The position numbers were made by a program, and so were the translations under genes. Under the pieces are notes generated by a model. The model was given only the letters and a program-made list of their open reading frames with translations. It was not told the DNA's origin and made no database searches. Source: JBEBXQ01 sp040391535 (lineage in GTDB: Bacteria > Bacteroidota > Bacteroidia > Cytophagales > Spirosomataceae). From it: a DNA stretch of 31,904 nt. The stretch is taken from contig JBEBXQ010000042.1 in assembly GCA_040391535.1 (NCBI GenBank), forward strand, positions 1 to 31,904. The letters run 5' to 3'. Positions 15,422 through 23,579 of the stretch are shown piece after piece. The first letter of the stretch is position 1; the number at the start of each line of letters is the position of its first letter.

Positions 15422-16828
15422 ATGTTACATAAGTTCCTTAACATAATCAGTATTCTGACCGTCTTTCTTCTGACGACACTGGCTTGCCGGAATATGCAGT
15501 CGGATACGGAAGATGCTGAAGAAGAATACAGCGGAGGTACAGCCGCTACTGTATTTATTAAATCTGCTGATGCCCTCGGGCAGCCGCTTTCCGGCCTGAC
15601 CCATGAAGAAATCAGACAGTTTCAGATCGGTAATTCACTCAACCGTAATAACTGGGTGGCGGCACCTGCCTCGGCTTCCGCCCGTGACGGGCTGGGCCCG
15701 CTCTTCAATGCGACGGCCTGTGCAAGCTGCCATGTGAGGGATGGTAAAGGAAATCCTTTTAATTCAGCTGATCAGCCTACTCAATCCCTGTTGTTTCGTC
15801 TTTCCGTTCCGGGCAAAAACGAGCACGGCGGACCCGTTGCTGATCCGGTATACGGGACGCAATTTGCTCATCAGTCCATTCTGGATGCCAGACCGGAGGG
15901 AAATGTAAGTGTAACTTTTGAAGAAATTTCCGGAACATACCCTGACGGCACACCTTACAGTCTCCGGAAGCCGGCTTTCCTTTTTTCGGATCTTAATTAC
16001 GGAGACATGCATCCTGAGCTGATGGTTTCTCCCAGGTTGGCTCCGCCCATGGCCGGGATGGGGCTTCTGGAAGCATTAGATGACGAAACCATCCTGGCTA
16101 AGGCTGATCCTGATGATGCCGATAACGATGGGATTTCGGGCCGTCCCAACTATGTCTGGGATGTCAGAAAACAGAAAAAAGTACTCGGAAAATTCGGCTG
16201 GAAAGCCAATGAGCCTACAGTAGAACAACAAACTGCCGGAGCTTTTTCAGGAGATATGGGCATTACTTCCGCGATTTTCCCCGAAGAAAACCTGTCGCCC
16301 GTACAGGCAAAGCTGATGGCACATATTCCTAATGGCGGCACACCCGAACTGGATGATCAGGGGCTGGAGGATGTTGTCTTTTATATCAAAACGCTGGCCA
16401 CGCCTGCCCGTCGCAACTGGCAGGAAAAAGAGGTAAAACAAGGGAAAATGCTTTTTATAAAAGCAGGTTGTGAAAGTTGCCACACGTCAAAAATGACCAC
16501 TTCTGCGAATGCCGAACCCCGCTATCTGGCCAATCAGGTGATACGCCCTTATTCTGATCTGTTACTACACGATATGGGAGAGGGACTGGCAGATCATCGT
16601 CCTGACTTTGAAGCCACAGGCAGAGAATGGAGAACCGCCCCCCTCTGGAGTATGGGGCTGCAAAGAACGGTCAGTAAGCATACCCATTATCTTCATGACG
16701 GACGGGCCCGTAATGCCGAGGAGGCTGTTTTGTGGCACGGTGGTGAAGCAGAAAAGGCTAAACAATCATTTATGCAAATGAATAAAACGGAAAGGGAAGC
16801 CCTGTTAAAGTTTCTTGATTCGTTGTAG
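15422..16828 (+). CDS. Di-heme DUF1111 oxidoreductase lipoprotein
   Basis: 468 residues from the ATG at 15422 (a GTG at 15410 is an alternative). The signal peptide ends at a lipobox (TTLAC, Cys22). Two c-type heme sites are visible: CASCH (Cys100, Cys103, His104) and CESCH (Cys350, Cys353, His354). The family-specific C-terminus is present: REWRTAPLWSMGLQ and YLHDGRARNAEEAVLWHGGEA. An Asp-rich segment (DPDDADNDGISGRPN) resembles a calcium-binding loop and is normal for the family. DUF1111 proteins (thiol oxidoreductase, COG3488) are MauG/cytochrome-peroxidase relatives. They regularly lie between two imelysin genes in iron-regulated clusters, as here. The substrate is unknown; iron redox chemistry is inference. 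Confidence 0.88.
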   Translation: MLHKFLNIISILTVFLLTTLACRNMQSDTEDAEEEYSGGTAATVFIKSADALGQPLSGLTHEEIRQFQIGNSLNRNNWVAAPASASARDGLGPLFNATACASCHVRDGKGNPFNSADQPTQSLLFRLSVPGKNEHGGPVADPVYGTQFAHQSILDARPEGNVSVTFEEISGTYPDGTPYSLRKPAFLFSDLNYGDMHPELMVSPRLAPPMAGMGLLEALDDETILAKADPDDADNDGISGRPNYVWDVRKQKKVLGKFGWKANEPTVEQQTAGAFSGDMGITSAIFPEENLSPVQAKLMAHIPNGGTPELDDQGLEDVVFYIKTLATPARRNWQEKEVKQGKMLFIKAGCESCHTSKMTTSANAEPRYLANQVIRPYSDLLLHDMGEGLADHRPDFEATGREWRTAPLWSMGLQRTVSKHTHYLHDGRARNAEEAVLWHGGEAEKAKQSFMQMNKTEREALLKFLDSL

Positions 16829-16866
16829 GAATCTTTATATATCATTGAGTATTACGATATTTGAAA

Positions 16867-18012
16867 ATGAAAGTAATCATCCGCTCAGGTAAATTTTCAC
16901 GGTTCATCAATACAGCCAGTACATTTTTGCCGATGCTTTTATGCATCGCATTACTTACTTCATCCTGTGGGGGAGGTAAAAATGAAATCAATAATACCGA
17001 CCGGAAAACGGTGCTGACCAACACCGCTGAAAAGGCTGTTATCCCGGCATTCAAAGACTTTCAGAACAAAGCGGAAATATTAGAAAAAGCCGTGCTTGCT
17101 TTCAGCGAAACCCCTGATGCATCGCATTTAGAAGAGGCGAGGCAAAAATGGACAGAAGCTGCTGTTTCCTGGAAAAAAGCTTCCGTTTTCAGTCAGGGGC
17201 CGGTAGAAGACATGTTCCTTTCCGGAGCCATTGATTACGTAAGCGTTCATTACCCTAATATTGAAAAAGCCATTACAGAAGGCAAGGACATAGATAACGC
17301 TTATATTACATCCAGGGGCAGCAGCCTTAAAGGATTAAAAGCCATCGAATACCTGTTGTTCGGGGATGGCTCGCAGCCCGACAAGATATTGGCAACATTT
17401 TCAGGCAAAACCGGCTCACAGCGGATCATGTACCTCTCAGCACTTGCTGAAAACATCAGGATCAGCGCCGGCAGTATTATCGAAGCCTGGTTACCTGAAA
17501 AAGGGAACTATACCGCTGAATTTGAAAAAGCAGATGGCCGCGAAGCCGGTGCTTCATTAGGGGTGCTGATCAATAAGCTGGTTTCGCAGGTAAATCAACT
17601 CAAGGATGAGCGGGTGGGTGCCCCGGCCGGAAACCGTAATAACGGAGAACCCCAGCCCGAACTCGTCGAGGCCATCCCAAGCGGACAATCGTTATCGTTG
17701 CTGCGAAGTGAAATCCAGGGATTTGAAAGCCTTTTTACGGCTAACAATACAGGTGGTATCGATCAGTTGCTGGACAAGCTGGAAGCTAAGGCCGGTGGTG
17801 AACCTCTCAGCGGGAAAATCAAAGATCAGTTTGCAAAAATCTATAGCCGGATTGACGCCATTGATCAGCCTCTGCAGGTTGCCGTTTTTGAAGATAAGGA
17901 AAAAGTCGGTCAGCTATTCACCGATTTAAAACAGCTTCAGGTTCTCCTGGAAGTTGATGTAGTTAATAACCTGGGTATTCTGCTTACGTTCAGCGACAGT
18001 GACGGCGATTAG
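16867..18012 (+). CDS. Second imelysin-like lipoprotein, motif His replaced
   Basis: 381 residues from the ATG at 16867 (a TTG at 16861 is an alternative). A long signal peptide ends at a lipobox (LLTSSC, Cys34), followed by a Gly-rich linker. The first half follows the imelysin pattern: ARQKWTEAAVSWKKASVFSQGPVEDM, then GSSLKGLKAIEYLLFG at the place of the GxHxxE motif. Here the His is Lys158, while Gly156 and Glu161 remain. The protein is therefore a paralogue with altered metal chemistry, not a broken gene; the frame is intact. Similar imelysin pairs around a DUF1111 gene are known in Proteobacteria. It lies 38 bases after the di-heme gene and 39 before the iron-binding protein. Confidence 0.82.
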   Translation: MKVIIRSGKFSRFINTASTFLPMLLCIALLTSSCGGGKNEINNTDRKTVLTNTAEKAVIPAFKDFQNKAEILEKAVLAFSETPDASHLEEARQKWTEAAVSWKKASVFSQGPVEDMFLSGAIDYVSVHYPNIEKAITEGKDIDNAYITSRGSSLKGLKAIEYLLFGDGSQPDKILATFSGKTGSQRIMYLSALAENIRISAGSIIEAWLPEKGNYTAEFEKADGREAGASLGVLINKLVSQVNQLKDERVGAPAGNRNNGEPQPELVEAIPSGQSLSLLRSEIQGFESLFTANNTGGIDQLLDKLEAKAGGEPLSGKIKDQFAKIYSRIDAIDQPLQVAVFEDKEKVGQLFTDLKQLQVLLEVDVVNNLGILLTFSDSDGD

Positions 18013-18051
18013 GCAGAAGCATTATTTCATTTCAAATTCTATACGATCAAG

Positions 18052-19080
18052 ATGAAAAACATAGTCAAAGCATTCTTCATAAGTACGGTTTCAGGCCTGA
18101 TGTTTGCCTGCGGAAGCGGCGAGCAGGGCCAGGAAGTAAATGTATATACTCACCGTCACTATGAAGCTGACGGTAAATTATATGAGAAATTTACCGAAGA
18201 AACCGGCATTAAGGTCAATGTAGTGAACGCGAATGCAGATGAACTCATTCAAAGACTGGAAGCAGAAGGAACCAATTCCCCCGCCGATGTGCTGATCACT
18301 GTAGACGGCGGACGCCTGAACCGTGCTCAGGAAAAAGGATTACTGCAACCGGTCAGGTCTGCTGTACTGGAAACGAATGTCCCTTCCCAGTTCCGTGAAC
18401 CGGATGGTTATTGGTTCGGGGTCACCTATCGCGCCAGAATTATTGCCTACTCCAAAGAACGCGTGCAACCCGGCGAAATTAACAACTATGAAGACCTGGC
18501 CGATCCGAAATGGAAAGGGCGTATCCTGGTCCGCTCTTCCGAACACATATACAATCAGTCGTTGCTTGCTTCTGTTTTACTGGCCAGCGGAGAAGAAAAA
18601 GCCCTGGAATGGGCCAAAGGAATTGTAGCGAATCTGGCACGCAATCCAAAAGGAAGTGACCGTGATCAGGTGAAAGCGGTAGCTGCCGGTGAAGGTGATG
18701 TGGCAATTGTGAATACGTATTATATTGGTTTAATGCTGAACGGAGAAAGTGCAGAAGAGAAAAAGGCAGCGGAAGGTATACAGATCGTGTATCCGAATCA
18801 GGATAACCGGGGAACACATATTAACGTAAGTGCGGTAGCCCTTACCAAACATGCGCCCAACAGGGAAAATGCCATTAAATTTCTCGAATTCATGTCAGGC
18901 AACCATGCGCAGGAAATTCTTGCCCAGACCAACTATGAATATCCTGTTAACCCGGAAGTACCCATGGCAGGACTGCTTCAGAGCTGGGGTCAATTTAAAA
19001 AAGATTCCGTTAACTTATCTTTGCTCGGCAAATACAACGACCAGGCCGTGAAGATCATGGATCAGGCAGGCTGGAAATAA
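18052..19080 (+). CDS. Ferric iron ABC transporter binding lipoprotein, FutA/FbpA-like
   Basis: 342 residues with a lipobox (LMFAC, Cys20). The start of the mature domain, VNVYTHRHYEAD, corresponds to the Y-S-x-R-H-Y-x-x-D ligand loop of FutA-type ferric-binding proteins (His36, Tyr37). The second ligand region is NTYYIG (Tyr222, Tyr223), with Thr124-Tyr125-Arg126 in between. Together these give the His/Tyr iron site of the family, without need for a synergistic anion. As a lipoprotein in a Gram-negative cell it would be tethered to a membrane rather than free in the periplasm. The permease starts 7 bases after its stop and the ATPase follows, completing the importer. Confidence 0.9.
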   Translation: MKNIVKAFFISTVSGLMFACGSGEQGQEVNVYTHRHYEADGKLYEKFTEETGIKVNVVNANADELIQRLEAEGTNSPADVLITVDGGRLNRAQEKGLLQPVRSAVLETNVPSQFREPDGYWFGVTYRARIIAYSKERVQPGEINNYEDLADPKWKGRILVRSSEHIYNQSLLASVLLASGEEKALEWAKGIVANLARNPKGSDRDQVKAVAAGEGDVAIVNTYYIGLMLNGESAEEKKAAEGIQIVYPNQDNRGTHINVSAVALTKHAPNRENAIKFLEFMSGNHAQEILAQTNYEYPVNPEVPMAGLLQSWGQFKKDSVNLSLLGKYNDQAVKIMDQAGWK

Positions 19081-19087
19081 GAGTCAG

Positions 19088-20725
19088 ATGACAGGTAATC
19101 AGATTAACAGGAAGCGGTTTTACTGGTGGAATAACTGGGCAGGCATAGCCTGTCTGGTATTGTTACTGGTCGCCACACCGATTCTCACCATTGTTTTTAA
19201 GTTATTCGATACTCCCGGTTCACACTGGGAGTATATTTCTTCAAGAATATATTCTGTATACCTGTCGGGCACGCTGCTGATTTTGCTGGGTGTTGCCGCT
19301 TGTACATTTATTGTAGGTGTCGGGATGGCATGGCTGGTATCGGCCTATGATTTTCCCGGGAGGAAAGAGCTGGAATGGCTCCTGATTCTGCCGCTGGCAT
19401 TTCCTTCCTATATGATGGCCTATGCCTATGTAGGAATCCTGGAATACACCGGCCCTGTACATACCTTTATCCGTGAAGTGACCGGGCTGAAAATCACTGG
19501 TCCGCTGATTGACATCATGAATACGCCCGGAGCTGTTTTCGTATTTACCATGAGCCTTTTCCCTTATATCTATGTGGTCTGCCGGACTTCCTTCATTTCC
19601 CGTTCACGGGAAGTTCAGGAAGCGGCACATCTGCTGGGCAGCACTCACCTCCGTACCTTCTTCCGGATTGCCCTGCCGATGGCGCGTCCGGCCATTGCTG
19701 GTGGTATTGCACTGGCCTCCATGGAAGTATTGAACGATTATGGCACAATCAAATATTTCGGGCTGGATACCTTTACAACGGGTATTTTCCGCGCCTGGTT
19801 TTCGTTTGGTGACCTGAACACAGGTATCAGACTGGCCGCCATTCTGACGCTTATCGTGATGCTGCTGATATGGCTAGAACACCGGAGCCGCGGAAACCGT
19901 GGCTGGGTAACCCGCAGTACCAGCTCATCTCCTCCGCTGCGCACCACGCTGAAGGGCCCCGGCCTGGCGCTGGGTATTTTTTCAGGCGTATCGGTACTTT
20001 GTATCAGCTTTATTTTTCCGCTTGCACAGCTCATTTACTGGGTTGTACTGACTGCCCATAAAATCATCAATCATGAATTCTGGATGCTGGTTTTGCGCAG
20101 TTTTATGCTGGCCAGCTTTACATCCATGCTCATCGTGATACTGGCCACCGTATTACTCTATGCATTACGGTTAAGTACTTTCGGATGGATCCGATATGTG
20201 ACCGGTATCGCTTCCCTGGGATATGCTATTCCCGGCGCAGTAATCGCAGTAGGTGTGATGTCACCGACGATCGGATTTGACAAGTGGCTGCTCAGTATCA
20301 ATGGCGGCACCGGAGGATTGCTCCTTTCGTCAACCATCTTTATGCTGATATTTGCCTATTGTGTCAGATTCATGGCGGTAGGCTATAATGCGATTGACGC
20401 GGGCTTTCAGAAAACCGGCAAGCATGTAAACGAAGCAGCCCGGACACTGGGAAGCAATTCATGGAACACCTTATGGAAAGTGGATCTGCCGATGATCAGA
20501 AACAGCCTTGCTGCCGGATTATTACTGACCTTTGTCGATGTAATCAAAGAATTGCCTCTGACACTTATTCTGAGGCCGTTTAACTTCCATACGCTGGCCA
20601 CCAAAGCTTTTGATATGGCTACCAATGAACAGGTGCCCGAAGCGGCCAATGCTTCATTAATTGTTATTTTAACCGGTGTCATTCCTATTATTCTACTGAA
20701 CAGAATTATCCGTAACAGAGCCTGA
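19088..20725 (+). CDS. Ferric iron ABC transporter permease, FbpB/FutB-like
   Basis: 545 residues made of two fused permease halves with about 12 membrane segments in total. Each half carries the cytoplasmic EAA loop that docks on the ATPase: EAAHLLGSTHLRTFFRIALP around residue 178, and EAARTLGSNSWNTLWKVDLP around residue 446. This is the normal architecture and length of FbpB/SfuB/FutB, where one fused protein replaces a permease dimer. It moves ferric iron delivered by the adjacent lipoprotein across the inner membrane. The stop codon is two bases from the ATPase start, so the two are translationally coupled. Confidence 0.92.
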   Translation: MTGNQINRKRFYWWNNWAGIACLVLLLVATPILTIVFKLFDTPGSHWEYISSRIYSVYLSGTLLILLGVAACTFIVGVGMAWLVSAYDFPGRKELEWLLILPLAFPSYMMAYAYVGILEYTGPVHTFIREVTGLKITGPLIDIMNTPGAVFVFTMSLFPYIYVVCRTSFISRSREVQEAAHLLGSTHLRTFFRIALPMARPAIAGGIALASMEVLNDYGTIKYFGLDTFTTGIFRAWFSFGDLNTGIRLAAILTLIVMLLIWLEHRSRGNRGWVTRSTSSSPPLRTTLKGPGLALGIFSGVSVLCISFIFPLAQLIYWVVLTAHKIINHEFWMLVLRSFMLASFTSMLIVILATVLLYALRLSTFGWIRYVTGIASLGYAIPGAVIAVGVMSPTIGFDKWLLSINGGTGGLLLSSTIFMLIFAYCVRFMAVGYNAIDAGFQKTGKHVNEAARTLGSNSWNTLWKVDLPMIRNSLAAGLLLTFVDVIKELPLTLILRPFNFHTLATKAFDMATNEQVPEAANASLIVILTGVIPIILLNRIIRNRA

Positions 20726-20727
20726 AA

Positions 20728-21783
20728 ATGCATATCCTGGAACTTCAACATATCAACAAAAAATACAAAGGCAATGATTACCTGGCCATTGACGATGTAT
20801 CCTTTCAGCTGAAGAAGGGAGATATTCTGGCTCTGGTCGGTGAAAGTGGTTCCGGAAAAACCACCTTACTGAGAATGATCGCCGGACTCGAACACCCGGA
20901 TGCGGGTGTGATTCTGCTGAACGGTGCTGAAATTGTGAAGGGGAAAAAGGCGGTTCCTGCCAATGAGCGGAATATCGGCCTGGTGTTTCAGGATTACGCA
21001 CTCTTCCCCCACATGACAATCGCTGAAAACGTAGGGTTTGGTTTGCGGGGATTTTCAAAGGAAGAAAAGAATACGATCATCCGTGAAACCATTGCCCTGA
21101 CCGGACTGACCGAAGATCTCAATAAATATCCGCATCAATTGTCGGGCGGCCAGCAGCAGCGTGTGGCACTGGCAAGGGCACTGGCGCCCCGGCCAGACAT
21201 ACTCCTGCTCGACGAACCCTTCAGTAACCTCGATACCATCCTGCGCGATCAGGTAAGGGAAGAAGTGCAGCAGATTATTAAAAAAGCAGGTATTACGGCC
21301 ATCCTTGTAACTCACGATACCAAAGACGCCCTTTGTACCGCTGATACCATCGCTGTTCTTTCCAACGGAAAATTATTGCAGTATGATACCCCTGAAAATA
21401 TTTACGAAGCTCCCTTTTCGGATTATGTAGCGCATTTGTTCGGAAAGTTCAACTGTCTGGACTCCACAGCTTTACCCACTGGTTTTCAGACCGTTTTCGG
21501 GCTTATTCCCTGCCAGGATTGTGACAAAACACATCAGACAGCACGCATTTTCTGTCGTCCGGAATACATTCAAACCCACCCTGACGCCCCTACTGACTTA
21601 CCGGTCCTGAAAGGAACCGTGGAAAAGTTGTGGTACCTGGGTGATTTTCTGCGGGTTAATATTTCGGTTGAAAACCATGACGGAAAACATGAAATGGTAA
21701 TCCATATTCCACCCGGAACGGATGTAAAAATGGGGTCGATTATCCATTTTACCATCCGTAAATACAAGACCGTCGATTTCTGA
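20728..21783 (+). CDS. Ferric iron ABC transporter ATP-binding protein, FbpC-like
   Basis: 351 residues. Nucleotide-binding motifs in order are Walker A GESGSGKTT (38-46), Q-loop FQDYALFPHM, signature LSGGQQQRVALARAL (138 onward), Walker B ILLLDEP (Asp162, Glu163), D-loop SNLD and H-loop His196. After the nucleotide-binding domain come about 115 residues of TOBE-like regulatory domain, typical of FbpC in length. A CQDC pair (Cys262, Cys265) and further Cys at about 237, 243 and 276 in this domain are unusual and could bind a metal. Last gene of the importer; an apparently foreign four-helix-bundle gene starts 13 bases downstream. Confidence 0.92.
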   Translation: MHILELQHINKKYKGNDYLAIDDVSFQLKKGDILALVGESGSGKTTLLRMIAGLEHPDAGVILLNGAEIVKGKKAVPANERNIGLVFQDYALFPHMTIAENVGFGLRGFSKEEKNTIIRETIALTGLTEDLNKYPHQLSGGQQQRVALARALAPRPDILLLDEPFSNLDTILRDQVREEVQQIIKKAGITAILVTHDTKDALCTADTIAVLSNGKLLQYDTPENIYEAPFSDYVAHLFGKFNCLDSTALPTGFQTVFGLIPCQDCDKTHQTARIFCRPEYIQTHPDAPTDLPVLKGTVEKLWYLGDFLRVNISVENHDGKHEMVIHIPPGTDVKMGSIIHFTIRKYKTVDF

Positions 21784-21796
21784 AAAAAACCTGTAA

Positions 21797-22417
21797 ATGG
21801 AAGCACTGGATGACAAAAGTGCTGTCATAATTGATAATTGGAAAATGAGCGACCTGACAACAAACACTGAAGGATTTATACCAAAACACGGTGGTTATCA
21901 AAAACTGATAACCTACCAAAAAGCCGAAATCATATATGACGGCACGGTATATTTTACAAAACGCTTTTTTACAAAATACGACAGAACCATTGACCAGATG
22001 GTACAAGCAGCACGTAGTGGTAAACAAAATATTGCAGAAGCAAGTATGGCTTCGGCTACCTCAAAAGAAACCGAAATAAAACTGACTAACGTAGCCCGCG
22101 CTTCTTTGGAAGAACTTTTAATTGATTACAAAGATTTTTTGAGAACCAATAAACTTCCTTTATGGGATAAGGAACACAAGTTAACCGTGCGACTTAGGGA
22201 GTTAAACAAAATACCAAACGCCACTTATGAAACTTTTAAAAAAGCTATTGAAAACGAAAGCCCTGAAATTTGTGCCAATGCAATGATAGGTTTAATAATA
22301 CTCACCACTTATCTGTTAAGCAAACAATTACAATCACTTGAACAAGCATTTTTAAAAGAAGGCGGCCTGCGAGAGCGAATGACCAAAGCAAGAATTGAAA
22401 GTAGAAACAAAAAATGA
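21797..22417 (+). CDS. Four-helix-bundle protein (23S rRNA intervening-sequence type)
   Basis: 206 residues. Family landmarks are GFIPKHGGYQKLITYQKAEIIYDGT, FTKRF, RTIDQMVQAARSGKQNIAEAS, and NVARASLEELLIDYKDFLR, the pattern of the four-helix-bundle (suffix-domain) proteins related to those encoded in 23S rRNA intervening sequences and to Avd of diversity-generating retroelements. The ATG at 21845 (MSDLTTNTEGF) matches the usual start better; the ATG at 21797 adds 16 residues of atypical sequence. Base composition is clearly more A/T-rich than the ABC genes before it. The gene is followed at once by a periodic AGGAC/GTCCT hairpin (22434-22494). It reads as a self-contained inserted unit, not part of the iron pathway. 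No reverse transcriptase or rRNA is nearby. Confidence 0.85.
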   Translation: MEALDDKSAVIIDNWKMSDLTTNTEGFIPKHGGYQKLITYQKAEIIYDGTVYFTKRFFTKYDRTIDQMVQAARSGKQNIAEASMASATSKETEIKLTNVARASLEELLIDYKDFLRTNKLPLWDKEHKLTVRLRELNKIPNATYETFKKAIENESPEICANAMIGLIILTTYLLSKQLQSLEQAFLKEGGLRERMTKARIESRNKK

Positions 22418-22751
22418 TTATCGCTGAATATCTAAGGACAAGCAGGACAATTAAGGACACAAACTGATGTCCTGCTTGTCCTTGAAGTCCTTAAAATGAG
22501 AAGCAAAAAATGCAACAACAGTGGCAAATAAAAAAATGGGGACATTGCTCACAGGTCGGTTAATGTAAGTATTTCCGTAACTATATAAATTACAGTAAAC
22601 AAAGCTGAGTTTATTCAGGTGCAGGAAAGAATTTTACTAACCCTTTCCGCAGAAACGGGAAAAGGTCATTTCAACAAATCCGGTTTTCAGAACATTAGAA
22701 TTACCCTGTGTCTGTCTTGTTCATGAGTGGGGTACTTTTTACATTCATTTC
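22418..22751. other. Intergenic region after the four-helix-bundle gene
   Basis: 334 bases. The first 80 hold the AGGAC/GTCCT inverted repeat. The rest is A/T-rich with no open frame I can support. TACTTTTT at about 22733 is a near match to a -7 element for the gene at 22752, preceded by a TTG at short spacing. Confidence 0.55.
22434..22494. repeat. Periodic AGGAC/GTCCT inverted repeat after the four-helix gene
   Basis: AAGGACAAGCAGGAC (22434-22448) and GTCCTGCTTGTCCTT (22469-22483) form a perfect 15-bp stem with a 20-base loop. AGGAC occurs at 22435, 22444 and 22454, and GTCCT at 22469, 22478 and 22487, so the pentamers recur every 9-10 bases. The third pair (TTAAGGAC 22451-22458 and GTCCTTAA 22487-22494) can also pair, competing with the main stem. 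It may serve as a terminator, but no T-run follows. Confidence 0.75.
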
Positions 22752-23513
22752 ATGAAAAACATATTTCTTTTTATTGGTTTGCTGGGATGCTCCGGGGCTG
22801 TCGCACAAAACCGCAACCCGTATGTTCAACTGGTTCCCGGCTCGGAAGGTTCGCCCCATAACCGGCTTGAGCTCACCTCCGATATTGATACAACCTGGCA
22901 AAAGTGGCAGGAGCGCGGTTATAACTTTGGCCTGAACCCGAAAATAACACCTATGCACATAAACGTCGGCGGAATCCTGAGTACAAACTATATGTTGCAG
23001 GTGCGGGGAAACTCCAATGAACGGAATTATAAGCGCTGGGGTTTTCATGTATTTGAAGGCTATGCCATGGATGATAAATCACGGATTACCATGCTGGTCA
23101 ATAAGCACGTAGAGGAAGTAAAACCGGTTGCGGAGCTATATTATTACGGAACGGTATACAATCATTCGGAAGCCGCGTACAACTGGTTCAGGATCGGATC
23201 GGATGTCAGACAGCACTCCTTTATGTTCAGCCGTGATAAGGCCATTTTTTACGGTTCCCTCAAAATGACCAATGCTTTTACACTGGGTAATATCGGAAAA
23301 GAGGATTTACTCAGTACCCAACCCGACAAAGATGCAGAAACCAACTATGGGGAGGACGCCCGTCACGTGAACTTCAGAGAACTGAAAGAGAGCGGCAACG
23401 GCACCATGTTCTATGATAAAGACCGAAACATCGTCGTTATCAAAGTAGACGGAAAATGGATGAAACTGGTGGTGGAAGCACTGCCGGAAGGTACTTCATA
23501 CCCCTTTGATTAG
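22752..23513 (+). CDS. Secreted protein of unknown function
   Basis: 253 residues with a signal peptide (MKNIFLFIGLLGCSGAVAQ) cut after AVA. The lipobox-like GLLGC is followed by a further hydrophobic and AVAQ stretch, so type I cleavage is the better reading. The body is beta-rich and aromatic (RWGFHVFEGYAMDDKSRITML, ELYYYGTVYNHSEAAYNW). It ends in a compact motif of the kind GTMFYDKDRNIVVIKVDGKWMKL, as seen at the ends of many Bacteroidota secreted and tail-fibre-like proteins. I do not recognise the family. It is a single gene, with 66 bases to the lactonase gene on the same strand. Confidence 0.75.
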   Translation: MKNIFLFIGLLGCSGAVAQNRNPYVQLVPGSEGSPHNRLELTSDIDTTWQKWQERGYNFGLNPKITPMHINVGGILSTNYMLQVRGNSNERNYKRWGFHVFEGYAMDDKSRITMLVNKHVEEVKPVAELYYYGTVYNHSEAAYNWFRIGSDVRQHSFMFSRDKAIFYGSLKMTNAFTLGNIGKEDLLSTQPDKDAETNYGEDARHVNFRELKESGNGTMFYDKDRNIVVIKVDGKWMKLVVEALPEGTSYPFD

Positions 23514-23579
23514 TCAGAAAGCAAATATCAGTTAACAACCCTATAATCTTAAACAATACCTCATTTACCTCTCATTATT

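Noticed and set aside
21797..22417. Diversity-generating retroelement built around the four-helix-bundle gene
   Set aside because: No reverse transcriptase, template repeat or variable repeat was seen within the window.
22434..22494. H-type pseudoknot using the third AGGAC/GTCCT pair
   Set aside because: The linker between the end of the 15-bp stem and the second strand is only three bases, too short to span that stem. The two pairings are better seen as alternatives.
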